Below are positions 30,596-40,524 of a DNA stretch of 64,000 nt, in pieces (the first letter of the stretch is position 1; every line of letters begins with the position of its first letter). The DNA is from Limnochordaceae bacterium (lineage in GTDB: Bacteria > Bacillota > Limnochordia > Limnochordales > DUMU01). The stretch lies in the NCBI GenBank assembly GCA_014896305.1, contig JADBKQ010000010.1, positions 1 to 64,000 of the forward strand. The letters are read 5' to 3'. Below the pieces are notes generated by a model. The model ran no database searches. It worked only from the letters and a program-made list of their open reading frames with translations, and was not told the DNA's origin. A program made the translations under genes and the position numbers.

Positions 30596-31906
30596 CTACT
30601 TCGTGCTCAGGATGCGGTTGATGGCGGCATCGGCCCGGGCCAACGCCTTCTCCAGGGACTCTGTCCCGGCCAGTGCGCCGGCCATCTCTTGCGTCCAGGC
30701 CTTGTACCACTCCTGGAACTTGGGCAAGTCAGACGGAAGCGGCTGAGCGATCTCCGCGTCCTGCAGGAAGACCCGGCTATGGGCAGGCATCTTGCCAGGT
30801 TGCAGGAAGAGGTCACTCTCGGCGATCGACCGCAGGCCGGGCATTCCCAGTCCCAGCTGCGGCACGATCTTCTGCGCTTGCGGGCCGCCCAGGAACTGCA
30901 TCAGCTTGAACGCCTCATTCGGATGCTTCGCCTGGGCAGGCATCACATAGCCGATCGGGAAGGCGACGGTTGCCCGCTCTTTCTGATATGGCAACCGGGC
31001 CACGTCGAAGCGGAAGTTCTCCTGCGTGCGGGCGCTCAACGCCATGTTGTACGCCTCAACAATCATTGCACCATTGCGGCTCAGGAAAAGGCTGTCCGAC
31101 CCGCCGTAGGTCTGAGCCTGAACGGAGTTGGGGGCCACCTTGGAGTCCTGGATCATGCCAATGTAGAAATCCATGGCCTCGCGCGTGGGCTGGGAGAGTA
31201 GCGCCGAACGGCGGTTGGCCACATCCACCACTTCACCTTGGTTCTGCCAAATCCACGGGAAGAACCACTCCGGGTAGAGGGTGCCGTCCGCCTCAAAGTT
31301 GGCTGCGAACCCCCACGGGGCGAAGCCCGGCCGGGGCGTCAGCTTCTTCGCGGCAGCAAGGAGATCTCCCCACTTCCAGTTGTCCGAGGGTACGACGCCC
31401 CGGGCCGCGGCCAGGTCCGAGTTGTAGAAAAGAACGAACGGCGAGAAGCTGCGGGGCAGCCCGTACAGCTTGCCTCCCCGCGTGAACGCACGGACCACGA
31501 CCGGAAACAGATCCTTGATCGGGTAGCCGCTCGCCTGCACGAACGGGTCGATCGGCTGAATCGCCCCTGCGTCGACGTACTCTGGCACCCGATCGAACGC
31601 CAGCATCGCCACATCCGGCGCTGTGCCACCGGCAATCATGGTCATGAGTTTGTCGTAGTACTTGCTGGGAATCACGATCGGTTCCACGTTGATGCCCGGG
31701 TTCTCCTTCTCAAACTGGGCAATCAACGTGTTCATCGCTGCTTGATAGTCCGCACTTCCCCAGAAGGTAAACTGAATGGTCACCGCTGCCTGCGCCGACG
31801 AGACTGCGATTCCCAACGCCAACGCTAACGTCAGAAGCCCAGCTATCCAAGACCGCTTCATCCCTGTAACCTCCTTAGATCTTTTCGCTTGCTCTCGCCC
31901 CAACAC
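30596..31906 (-). CDS. Sugar ABC transporter substrate-binding protein
   Basis: Signal peptide; FEKENPGINVEPIVIPSKYYDKLMTMIAGGTAPDVAML. Confidence 0.92.
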   Translation of the reverse strand: MLGREQAKRSKEVTGMKRSWIAGLLTLALALGIAVSSAQAAVTIQFTFWGSADYQAAMNTLIAQFEKENPGINVEPIVIPSKYYDKLMTMIAGGTAPDVAMLAFDRVPEYVDAGAIQPIDPFVQASGYPIKDLFPVVVRAFTRGGKLYGLPRSFSPFVLFYNSDLAAARGVVPSDNWKWGDLLAAAKKLTPRPGFAPWGFAANFEADGTLYPEWFFPWIWQNQGEVVDVANRRSALLSQPTREAMDFYIGMIQDSKVAPNSVQAQTYGGSDSLFLSRNGAMIVEAYNMALSARTQENFRFDVARLPYQKERATVAFPIGYVMPAQAKHPNEAFKLMQFLGGPQAQKIVPQLGLGMPGLRSIAESDLFLQPGKMPAHSRVFLQDAEIAQPLPSDLPKFQEWYKAWTQEMAGALAGTESLEKALARADAAINRILSTK

Positions 31907-31928
31907 GTCCCGCCGTCGAAACTCTCTC

Positions 31929-32912
31929 CTAACCCTTGATGCCTGAGATCACCACCCCCTCGATGAAGAAGCGCTGGGCCAGGAAGAAGATGATGATCGC
32001 CGGCAAAGCGACCACCACCGAAGCGGCCATCACCAGGTGCAAGACTGGCATACCGGGGTCCAGGGGCGACTGAAAGCCGTTCAGCGCCAACGCTAGCGTC
32101 CATTTGTCGCTAGAGTTGATGTAGATCAACGGGTTCATGAAATCGTCCCAGGACCACATGAAGGAGAAGATCGCCAACGCTGCCAGCGCAGGTTTGATCT
32201 GCGGCAGCAAGATTCGGCTCAAGATTTGGAAGGAATTGCAGCCGTCGATTCGCGCCGCCTCATCCAGGTCCTTGGGTACTGTCAGGAAGAACTGTCGGAG
32301 CAAAAAGATGAAGAACGGCCGGCCGAAATACAGAGGCACAAACAAAGGCAAGTACGTGTCCACCCAGTGCAGGGAGCGAAAAAGGATGAAGGTGGGCACC
32401 ATGGTCACCTGGCCGGGCAACATCATGGTGGCCAGCACGGTGTAGAACAGGAACTCCCGCCCGGGAAAGCGCAGGCGGGCGAAACCATAGGCAATCAGCA
32501 ACGATGAACCGATCGACCCCACCGTGCTCATGATCGTGACAAACGCCGTGTTGAGGAAGTAGCGGCCAAACGGCAGCGCAGTCAGGGCCTTCACGTAGTT
32601 GTCCCACCGCACAGGGTCCGGAATCCACTGCGGCGGGTAATCGAACAGGTGGCTGACATCCTTCAACGATGTGCTGAGCATCCAGAGTGCGGGCGCAAGG
32701 ATGAAGACCGCTCCGACCAGCAGCACAGCGTGAGTGGCCACTACCGGCACCCAGCGGCGCCATTTACCGGTCTGCCAGGCCCGGCGCAGCCCGGACGGCA
32801 GCGGGACAGCCGTGGCGGCCAGCGTCTGGTCCCCCGGCGCGAGTGGGGTAACCGCCTGTCGATCCTTGCCGCGTACCGTCATAGCGTATCCCCTCCCGCG
32901 TAATAGACCCAC
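31929..32912 (-). CDS. Sugar ABC transporter permease (MalG-type)
   Basis: EAA-loop DEAARIDGCNSFQILSRILLPQIKPALA; six TM helices. Confidence 0.93.
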   Translation of the reverse strand: MGLLRGRGYAMTVRGKDRQAVTPLAPGDQTLAATAVPLPSGLRRAWQTGKWRRWVPVVATHAVLLVGAVFILAPALWMLSTSLKDVSHLFDYPPQWIPDPVRWDNYVKALTALPFGRYFLNTAFVTIMSTVGSIGSSLLIAYGFARLRFPGREFLFYTVLATMMLPGQVTMVPTFILFRSLHWVDTYLPLFVPLYFGRPFFIFLLRQFFLTVPKDLDEAARIDGCNSFQILSRILLPQIKPALAALAIFSFMWSWDDFMNPLIYINSSDKWTLALALNGFQSPLDPGMPVLHLVMAASVVVALPAIIIFFLAQRFFIEGVVISGIKG

Positions 32913-33808
32913 CGTTTGGAGAGCCGGAACTGCGCCAGGGTCAAAACCACCACGATCAAGAACATGATCCAGGCCATTGCACTGGCATACCCCATCTTGT
33001 GGAAGGTAAACGCATTGTCATAGAGGTAGAGCACATAAAACTCAGTCGCGTACTGCGGACCGCCTTGGGTCATGATGTAGGGAAGTGTAAACACCTGAAA
33101 AGCTCCGATCATTCCGGTAATGAGGTTAAAGAAGATGGTGGGCGATACCAAAGGCACAGTAATCCGCCAAAACCGCGTCCAGCTCCCCGCCCCGTCGATC
33201 TCCGCCGCCTCATGCAGTTGCACCGGCACGCCTTGCAAACCGCCCAGGAATATGACCATGCTGCCGCCGATCGTCCACAAACTCATCACGATGATGGCAG
33301 GCAACGCCCATTGCGGCGAGGCCAACCAAAGCGGGCCGTTGATCCCAACTAGCGCCAGCGCCTGGTTGATCAGTCCGATCTGCGGGTTGAAGACCCAGCG
33401 CCAGACCATGGCCGTGACCACGCCGGGCAGGATGGTGGGGATGTAGTAGAGCGTGCGATACCAGCCTACCGCCCGGATCTTCTGATTGAGTAACGTCGCC
33501 AGGATCAAAGCGGCGAACAGATCCAGCGGGACGGCAATCGATGCGTAGATGCCGGTCACCTTGAGTGACTGCCAAAAGATCGGGTCATGAACCAGCTGCC
33601 GGTAGTTGTCCAGCCCGGCCCACTCGATGCGGCCAATCAAGTTCCACGAGGTGAAGCTCAGCAGGAGCGAGGCGACCATTGGGCCGGCATAGAAAACGAC
33701 GAAGCCGACCAACCACAGCGCCACGAACCCGTAGCCCTCCCACGCCTCCCGCCGAGCGAGACTCATCCGCTGCGGGCGTGGCCCAGTCAACGCACCCTGC
33801 ACAGCCAT
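32879..33808 (-). CDS. Sugar ABC transporter permease (MalF-type)
   Basis: EAAEIDGAGSWTRFWRITVPLVSPTIFF; six TM helices. Confidence 0.93.
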   Translation of the reverse strand: MAVQGALTGPRPQRMSLARREAWEGYGFVALWLVGFVVFYAGPMVASLLLSFTSWNLIGRIEWAGLDNYRQLVHDPIFWQSLKVTGIYASIAVPLDLFAALILATLLNQKIRAVGWYRTLYYIPTILPGVVTAMVWRWVFNPQIGLINQALALVGINGPLWLASPQWALPAIIVMSLWTIGGSMVIFLGGLQGVPVQLHEAAEIDGAGSWTRFWRITVPLVSPTIFFNLITGMIGAFQVFTLPYIMTQGGPQYATEFYVLYLYDNAFTFHKMGYASAMAWIMFLIVVVLTLAQFRLSKRWVYYAGGDTL

Positions 33809-33811
33809 CTG

Positions 33812-36415
33812 CTACCCCTCCTTTATCCACTCTGGCCCGAACGCCTCGGCCGGTGCCAGCCACCACGCCTGCCAGACCCCCGGTAGGCTGGCGGGCAAGA
33901 CCAGCCACCCGTCCGGTCCCACCAGCTCCTCGCCGCTCTTCTGCTGAACCACCGCCTCTCCCGCCACCTGCAGCCCAGCCGGTGGCTGCCACTGCCAGCA
34001 CCACCAAGCCCAACGAGTCGCCGCCTGCTCTCCTGCGCAGCCTGTGGCGGACTCCTGCTGGTTGTTTGGGCGGTCTCCCTTCTGCACTCTCACTGCCAGC
34101 CGCTCCCGCGTCGGCGCGACCAGTACCAGGTGAACCGGTCGGCTCGCCTCGTCCTGTCCCACCCAATGGGTGGCACGCTGCGGCCTTGGGGGAACGGACG
34201 ATTCGTGACCACGTCCACTCCAGGCCTCGCCAGGGTCGGGAACAGCGCTGTTCGCCGCCTGATCCAAAACGGCTAGATCGTCCGTGTCGACAAAACGGGT
34301 GCGGGCCAGGTGGGCGGCGACCGCCCGGCGCAAAGCCAACACCCCCTGCGCCAGACCGACCATGCGCTCCGCTTCCTCCGGAGACACGCCGCTGGGGCGC
34401 TCCAGCCGCGGCGCATGAACCCAGAAGATACTGCCCAGCAGCCAGGCCTCGGCCAGATCCCGTTCGAAAAGCAGCCGCTTCTCTTCGACGTTCGTCACGG
34501 CAGTGCGGGGCTGGATCATCTGCACCAGGTTCAACTGGGGAAAGGTGTACTTGAAGAGCCGGAAGAACTCGTCGTACAGCGTGCCGTTCCAGACTAAACT
34601 GGCCCACACCCGGCTGCTGTACAAGTCTCCGCAGTTTTCGATCATGAGGAAACTGTCCGGCCGCAGGCGAGTCAAAGCCCGGCTGGTCTCCTCGAGCAGC
34701 TGTACATACCCCTGGTTGTACAAGCCATGATGGAGCTGGCCGTCGGCCTCCCGATGACTGTGCTCAGGGGCGTAGCAGGGAAACGGCTCGGCCGATCCCA
34801 GCTGGTCATAGTAGATCCCCCGGGCGCCGTACGCCTGTACCTGCCACTGGGCGCAATGACGCAGGTGCTGCTGCCAGGCGGCATGGGCAGGGCAGCAGAC
34901 CCCAAACTCCGCCGGGCCGTACTGCTCTTGATGGATCGCACCGTGTGTGTCCCGGATCATCCATGCGTGGCCCAGAGTTGGGTAGTAGAACGAATTCCGG
35001 TCGAAGAGGCGACTGTTGATGTAGAAGGTGACGAAGCCCCCCTGCCGGGACACATGCTGCACGGCCGCCAGCAGTTGCCAGGCTGTGCCCAACTCCATGT
35101 CAGGGGAGTACTCCGGGTACTGGCTGTCAAAGCCGCCCCGATTCCAGCCGGCCAGGAACAGGTGACGGGAGCGCCATCGCTCCGCCAGGTCATCGTAGAT
35201 AGCAGGCAACTCGTCAAACCGGTGCAAGACGCCTTCGGCTCGCCGCAGGTCATACCAAGGGGTCACCACCGACTCGGTGGCCAAGTCGGATGGCAGAGCC
35301 GCTGCCTGCCTCCCCCAACCCGGGCTCTGCGTGAACCACTCCCTGTACCAGCCGGCCGCCGTGTGCCAGTCACCGTCGTGGAAGGCGAGGATCACCGGCG
35401 GACTGCACCACTCCTGCCCTGGCCGGATAGGTACATACTTACGAATAGCCAAACCCAAGCGCCAGGGGTTCACTGCGTTGTCACCGCCGGTGTGGTGGTT
35501 TGTGCCGTCCACTTCCACCCGCAACCCGGTCAGCAAAAACTCCGGGTCATAAGAGGCCACATAGAACCCGCCCTGGGCCGATGTGTAGTCCATCCACATC
35601 ATCGAGGCCAGGCCGCAGTAGTTGATCTCCCGCGCGTACCGCCCCTGCTGGTCGACAAAGGAGGCCGCTCGTCCAAACGCCCGGTAGCGCTCACTGCACA
35701 AGGTCTGGCGAGGGGAGGGAATTCGTTCACCCGCGTGATGTGGGTAGAACAGGCACTCATCCACTCCCCCCCAATCCGCCCCTCGGATGCAGGGAAAGAG
35801 TACCTCCACGATCGTCAGTGGCGTCTGGTTGTGAACTGTGACCGTCCACACCGTACCCTCCGGCGGAATTCCCGGCCCCGGGCAAGCGGCGCTGGCCACC
35901 ACCCGCACTTGCACCTCCACTGGCCAGGTGCGTTGCCCGTCTGCGTCCCCGCCGCCGTCCCTGTCCCCCTCCGCCGGCTCGACGACCTGCGGCCACACCA
36001 GCCACCACTCCGGCCCGTTAACTCCTTGTTCCACGCGAGCGGTGGGCGCCGCCCCTCGAGCCACCGGGTACCAGTAGTGCATCCGTCCCTGCTCGTCCCG
36101 GGCGGTCAGCTCCACCAGAGCATGGGCCAAGGGGTTCGCCGCCTGGGAGCGGTTCGCCGGCTGCACTCCCCCCGACGGAGGGAGCGAGCTTGTCGGGTAA
36201 GGCACGCTCGACGGCCGGGGTACGCTGGTCGCCTGGACACCCCCCGGTCTGTGCAGCTCGGTGCCATTCGCCACACCTGTGGGACTGCCAGGTCCAATCA
36301 ACCACCAACCGGTCTGCCGGTCTTGCAGCCCGCTCCAGCGGTCCTGCTCCGGATCCCACTCCAGCTGCAGCCGGCCCAATTGCACCCGCACCCGATCACC
36401 CGTTCCTCCCTCCAC
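33812..36415 (-). CDS. Large putative TIM-barrel glycoside hydrolase-like protein (DUF6259-like)
   Basis: FLAGWNRGGFDSQYPEYSPD, GIYYDQLGSAEPFPC, FLMIENCGD barrel-type motifs; embedded in a sugar operon. Confidence 0.65.
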   Translation of the reverse strand: MEGGTGDRVRVQLGRLQLEWDPEQDRWSGLQDRQTGWWLIGPGSPTGVANGTELHRPGGVQATSVPRPSSVPYPTSSLPPSGGVQPANRSQAANPLAHALVELTARDEQGRMHYWYPVARGAAPTARVEQGVNGPEWWLVWPQVVEPAEGDRDGGGDADGQRTWPVEVQVRVVASAACPGPGIPPEGTVWTVTVHNQTPLTIVEVLFPCIRGADWGGVDECLFYPHHAGERIPSPRQTLCSERYRAFGRAASFVDQQGRYAREINYCGLASMMWMDYTSAQGGFYVASYDPEFLLTGLRVEVDGTNHHTGGDNAVNPWRLGLAIRKYVPIRPGQEWCSPPVILAFHDGDWHTAAGWYREWFTQSPGWGRQAAALPSDLATESVVTPWYDLRRAEGVLHRFDELPAIYDDLAERWRSRHLFLAGWNRGGFDSQYPEYSPDMELGTAWQLLAAVQHVSRQGGFVTFYINSRLFDRNSFYYPTLGHAWMIRDTHGAIHQEQYGPAEFGVCCPAHAAWQQHLRHCAQWQVQAYGARGIYYDQLGSAEPFPCYAPEHSHREADGQLHHGLYNQGYVQLLEETSRALTRLRPDSFLMIENCGDLYSSRVWASLVWNGTLYDEFFRLFKYTFPQLNLVQMIQPRTAVTNVEEKRLLFERDLAEAWLLGSIFWVHAPRLERPSGVSPEEAERMVGLAQGVLALRRAVAAHLARTRFVDTDDLAVLDQAANSAVPDPGEAWSGRGHESSVPPRPQRATHWVGQDEASRPVHLVLVAPTRERLAVRVQKGDRPNNQQESATGCAGEQAATRWAWWCWQWQPPAGLQVAGEAVVQQKSGEELVGPDGWLVLPASLPGVWQAWWLAPAEAFGPEWIKEG

Positions 36416-36467
36416 GCCACCGACCTTCCCTCTCCTCGTGAACTACCTTCCTGGCCGACCCTCGCTC

Positions 36468-37370
36468 CTAGTACCCCAGCTGCTGGAAACGGGCTCGCAT
36501 CCGGGCATTGAACTCGGCCGCCCCCGGCAGGTGGTTACTCGCCAGCACGCTGGGGGTAAGCCCGGCCGCCTGCATCTGCCGGACCACCTCTTCCGTCAAC
36601 GCCCACATCGTGGCGGCGGCCAAGAGGCCCGAGACCGGGCAGATGGGCGTTTCCAGGCCCGGCCGGCTCAGTACGGCGTCCTGGGGCGGCGCACCGTGAT
36701 CGAGAACGATCTCCGCCACTTCGTACAGCCGCAGCCCACTGGGATGGGCGCTGGGTAGCGCCTGGGACGCCCGCACCGAGGTAAGGGCGATCACGTGAAT
36801 CCCCGCCTCCCGCGCCAGGCGTGCCATCTCCACCACCAGCCGGCTCACCCCGGAGACCGAACCGATCACCAGCACATCTCCGGCCTCCCAGTGGGCCTGT
36901 GAAAACACGAACTCCGCCAGGCCAGCGATCTCATCCAGGTGCACGCGGGGGGGCCGGGCCCTGGTGGGCGCTGGCATGGCGGTGGATGTGGCAGCAGCAG
37001 TGGACGTTGCCGCGGTGGACGTGACGACTCCCGCAGCCTGCCTGGCGTCCTCTGCCGCCGATGCTGACGCGCACGTCGACGCCGGTTTCGCCGCCGGTGC
37101 AACCGGCGCCCGCCGTGCGGGGCTGTTTTGCGCCAGCTTCAACTCGATCTCAACCGGATTGAACAGCATCAGACCCCCTGCTCTGCCCACCAGTTCGTGC
37201 GTGAGCATGTGGCCACTGTCAAACAGGTGACAAAGCCCGCCTGCGCGCACGGTAGCGACGATCAACTCGGCTGCCTGCTGCCGTGCTTGCTGACAATCCG
37301 GGCTCTGCAGCCGCGCCAGCAGTTTTCTAACCTCGCTGATGTACTGGCTGTCGCCCATGGCTTGTTTCAT
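36468..37370 (-). CDS. SIS-domain sugar isomerase-like protein
   Basis: LFDSGHMLTHELVGRAGG, DVLVIGSVSGVSRLVVEMARLAREAGIHVIALTS. Confidence 0.85.
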   Translation of the reverse strand: MKQAMGDSQYISEVRKLLARLQSPDCQQARQQAAELIVATVRAGGLCHLFDSGHMLTHELVGRAGGLMLFNPVEIELKLAQNSPARRAPVAPAAKPASTCASASAAEDARQAAGVVTSTAATSTAAATSTAMPAPTRARPPRVHLDEIAGLAEFVFSQAHWEAGDVLVIGSVSGVSRLVVEMARLAREAGIHVIALTSVRASQALPSAHPSGLRLYEVAEIVLDHGAPPQDAVLSRPGLETPICPVSGLLAAATMWALTEEVVRQMQAAGLTPSVLASNHLPGAAEFNARMRARFQQLGY

Positions 37371-38611
37371 GCCTTCCCTTCCGCGGTCGTCCCTGTGGCC
37401 AGACCGGTTTCTGCTTCGCCGATCCTCGTCAGGTTCGCACTGCTCAAAGCAGCGCCGGAACGCATCATCATCGGCAGAAAGGGCCGAAAGCCCTCATACA
37501 GGCTGGCTTCCAAACGCTTCAGCAAAGAAGGGACGATCGGCACCTGTGCCAACCGCAAGGCGAGCAACGCAGCACCTACGCACGGGGCATAGGCCGGCTC
37601 TACCCAGACTGACTGCGGCAGTGCTTCCTTCACGGTTCGACGAAATGCTTCCTGAACCCATTGGCCCGCTCTCGCCACCCCGCCAGTCAAGCTGACCGGG
37701 CACTGCCCGGGCCAGCTCAACTCCCGAGCGGCGCTCACCGCCAACGCCCCCAGTTCCTGCCCAGCCTGCTGCAGAATCTGCTGAGCCACGGCATCCCCCG
37801 AAGCCGCCTCCTGGCTCACCAGCATGGCCAGACCAGCCAGACGATGGCGGGTCATCTGTGCCCCGTACACCAACCGCCGTAGCTCCTCCGGGAAGCTGTA
37901 CCGCAGCGTTGCTTGCAGCGCTTCCGCCAGTGATGTGGGTGGACCGCGGTGTTCATAGGCCCGGATCACTGCTTTGAGCGCCTCCAGGGCGATCCAGTAT
38001 CCGCTCCCCTCATCGCCGAGCAGCGGACCCCAGCCTCCTTTGACAACGACCTGACCGTCGCGCCGGGCATAAGCAAACGAGCCCGTGCCTGCCAGCGCGA
38101 TCGCCCCTTCTCCGCCCGGCAGCGCCCCCACAAAGGCGGCCTCAGCATCGTCCGCCAGCGCCACCGGGTGAACCACGAACCGCTCCCGTAATGCGGTAAG
38201 CGCCACCTCTTTGGACAGTCCGGGCGCCGACAGATAAGCAGCATCCAGACGGATCCGGGAGGTGGCCTCGCTCGTCGGCGGTGTTGCGGGAGCGATCTCG
38301 TGCGCCTGCTCGTGTGGCTGCCCACGAGACTGCCAGGACGATGAGGTCGAAGAGTCCGCCTGGCCTTCGTCTTCCGCCCCGGCCGGATCGGTCGGATCAG
38401 CCAGGGGCAACGGGTAGCCTCGTCCCTCCGCCATATCCACCGCTTGCCGGATCACCCGGCGCAAGGAGACCAACGCATCTTCGGCGGCCACGAAATACTG
38501 GTTGGTCGGGCCGCCAAAACCGACGCCCGCGACCGTACCATCCTCCGACACCAGAAGGCCGATGGCCTTGGTGCCGCCACTGTCGATGCCGAGCACCCAA
38601 CGCTTACCCAC
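37367..38611 (-). CDS. BadF/BadG/BcrA/BcrD-type ATPase, putative N-acetylglucosamine kinase
   Basis: VLGIDSGGTKAIGLL, ALAGTGSFAYARR, GGWGPLLGDEGSGYWI, SLTGGVARAG. Confidence 0.88.
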   Translation of the reverse strand: MGKRWVLGIDSGGTKAIGLLVSEDGTVAGVGFGGPTNQYFVAAEDALVSLRRVIRQAVDMAEGRGYPLPLADPTDPAGAEDEGQADSSTSSSWQSRGQPHEQAHEIAPATPPTSEATSRIRLDAAYLSAPGLSKEVALTALRERFVVHPVALADDAEAAFVGALPGGEGAIALAGTGSFAYARRDGQVVVKGGWGPLLGDEGSGYWIALEALKAVIRAYEHRGPPTSLAEALQATLRYSFPEELRRLVYGAQMTRHRLAGLAMLVSQEAASGDAVAQQILQQAGQELGALAVSAARELSWPGQCPVSLTGGVARAGQWVQEAFRRTVKEALPQSVWVEPAYAPCVGAALLALRLAQVPIVPSLLKRLEASLYEGFRPFLPMMMRSGAALSSANLTRIGEAETGLATGTTAEGKA

Positions 38612-39428
38612 GGATGCTGCCCCCTGTTCTTTGACCCAATGCCCCGACCTGCGGGAGGCTCATGGGCTCCACGGCCGCGGCCTCAGGGTAGCGGGTGAGC
38701 CTGAAACGGAGTTGGTAGGCATCCGCCCGGTAGACCGTATGGGTCAAAAAGCCGCGCTGATGGCCGCTGATCTCGGTGATCCGTTCCGCTACCAACACCG
38801 GAGCGCCTGGAGCAATTTGCAGGAGTTGAGCTTCGGCGGCTGTTGCCTCCTGTACCCAAACGGATTCGACTGCACCGATCAAGGCAAGCCCGTAGCGCTC
38901 TTCCAGTAACTGACTGAAGGATCCTTCTACGGCTTCTGCCGGAAGCTGATCAGGCTGCAGACCTGGTACAACATCCAAGGGAAAGAACAAGTCCTCCAAT
39001 GCCACAGGGCGGTCCTGAGCCAAGCGCAAGCGGCGTAAGTGAAGGACGGGATCACCGGCGGTGCAGTCAAGTTGCCACGCCACCGGGGCGCTGGCCGGCT
39101 CGACGGTGCGGGCGAGGACCCGGCTGTGCACCCTCAACCCCCGCTCCCGCATGCTTTCAGTAAAGCTGCGCAACGGTACCGTCCCGGGCTCGGCCGGCCG
39201 GCTGGCTACATATGTGCCCTGACTGGGCCGGCGGGTGACCACCCCCGCCGCCGCCAGCGCCCCAATGGCTTGCTTGACGGTGGCCGTCCCGACCCCCAGT
39301 TCACGAGCGAGCTCTGTCTCACTCGGTAGCCGACTACCTATCGGGTAAACGCCGGCCGCGATGCGGCTGGCCAGCGTCTCCTTCACCTGCACATAGAGCG
39401 GCAACCCGCTCTGCTTGCCCACTCCCAC
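38604..39428 (-). CDS. GntR/HutC-family transcriptional regulator with UTRA domain (start approximate)
   Basis: PLYVQVKETLASRIAAGVYPIGSRLPSETELARELGVGTATVKQAIGALAAAGVV wHTH; UTRA-like C-terminus. Confidence 0.9.
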   Translation of the reverse strand: MGVGKQSGLPLYVQVKETLASRIAAGVYPIGSRLPSETELARELGVGTATVKQAIGALAAAGVVTRRPSQGTYVASRPAEPGTVPLRSFTESMRERGLRVHSRVLARTVEPASAPVAWQLDCTAGDPVLHLRRLRLAQDRPVALEDLFFPLDVVPGLQPDQLPAEAVEGSFSQLLEERYGLALIGAVESVWVQEATAAEAQLLQIAPGAPVLVAERITEISGHQRGFLTHTVYRADAYQLRFRLTRYPEAAAVEPMSLPQVGALGQRTGGSIRG

Positions 39429-39654
39429 TTGCCGTCCTTCTCCCTTGCGGTCCGTTCGCCGTACATGTGGCCGCCTGCAGGTGTTAAGAAGCGAACCGCC
39501 ACCCCTTCTGCCCGGGCTCGGCTGCTGCGCAGGGCAGCCCTTGCCGCCATTCGGCCGCTTATACATCTTAAGCTGTTTTAGTGATACAACGAAGGAGAGT
39601 GAATTCCTGCCGAGAAGCGACACCTCATGTAAATTTCCTCTGATCCAGGAGGTC

Positions 39655-40524
39655 ATGCCGATGAACAGCGATTCCTCCACCCGCTGGCTGGCTGCGAACA
39701 ACGCCGCTCTCGATCCCACCGGATCAGCGGCTGCCGCCAGGCGGGCGCTGGCTTTGAAGGTGGGAGTGGAATGGTCCCTGCAAGAAACTCGGCCCGCCGT
39801 CTACGGCCCCTGGCAGCAGGCTCTGGTGCAGAGCTGGCTCTCGCCGGGGGTCAACACCTCGTTCCACCTGCCCTTCACGGACGTCGAGCTGTCCAGCATC
39901 GATCCAAACTTGCGAGAACGTTCCCTGCAGCTGATCGAGCACTACATCGAGTTGACGCTGGCCGCCCATCCCTCCCATTACACCCTGCACCTGGGAATCG
40001 GTGGCCCGTTCAGCACCGCCGGCCACTGGGGGGCGCAGACGGGTTCGGTCAGTGAGGAAGCGGCCGTCGACAGCCTCCGCCGCCTGGCGGAGCTGGGCCG
40101 AGAGCGGGGATTTACGATTGCGTTGGAGAACCTGGTTCACGGGTTGACTGCCAACCCGGAGGTCTACCAGCGGCTGGTCAGAACCAGCGGGGTGAGCGTG
40201 ACCTTCGACATTGGACACGCGCGGGGGAGCGAGTGGGGGCGACAGGGGGGTGACCCCTGGGCTTACCTCAAAGGATTAGAGGACAGGGTCGTGTGCGTGC
40301 ACATCTACGAAGAAGAGGATGAGGGTGGACACCACGTTCCCCCGCGGGCCGGCAGCCCCGTGTTGGGTGTCCTGTTGCATCGCTTGTGGCATGAGACGGC
40401 CGCCCGTGCCTGGGTAGTGGAGCTGTTCACCCCCGCTGCTCTGGAAGAAAGCCTGTCGCTGGTGCGCGCCTGGCTGCCGGAACTGGCAAGCAATGAACAG
40501 CCGGCCGGCCTACCGCTCCCCTGA
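39655..40524 (+). CDS. Sugar phosphate isomerase/epimerase (AP endonuclease 2-like TIM barrel)
   Basis: GFTIALENLVHG, VTFDIGHARGS, VVCVHIYEE; RBS AGGAGG upstream. Confidence 0.85.
   Translation: MPMNSDSSTRWLAANNAALDPTGSAAAARRALALKVGVEWSLQETRPAVYGPWQQALVQSWLSPGVNTSFHLPFTDVELSSIDPNLRERSLQLIEHYIELTLAAHPSHYTLHLGIGGPFSTAGHWGAQTGSVSEEAAVDSLRRLAELGRERGFTIALENLVHGLTANPEVYQRLVRTSGVSVTFDIGHARGSEWGRQGGDPWAYLKGLEDRVVCVHIYEEEDEGGHHVPPRAGSPVLGVLLHRLWHETAARAWVVELFTPAALEESLSLVRAWLPELASNEQPAGLPLP

Noticed and set aside
33585-34607. 340-aa minus ORF overlapping permease and GH gene
   Set aside because: Gly/Arg-rich out-of-frame translation of the two real genes.
34727-36511. 594-aa plus-strand ORF antisense to the GH-like gene
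   Set aside because: Arg/Pro/His-rich composition typical of spurious high-GC antisense ORFs; the minus-strand protein has coherent motifs.
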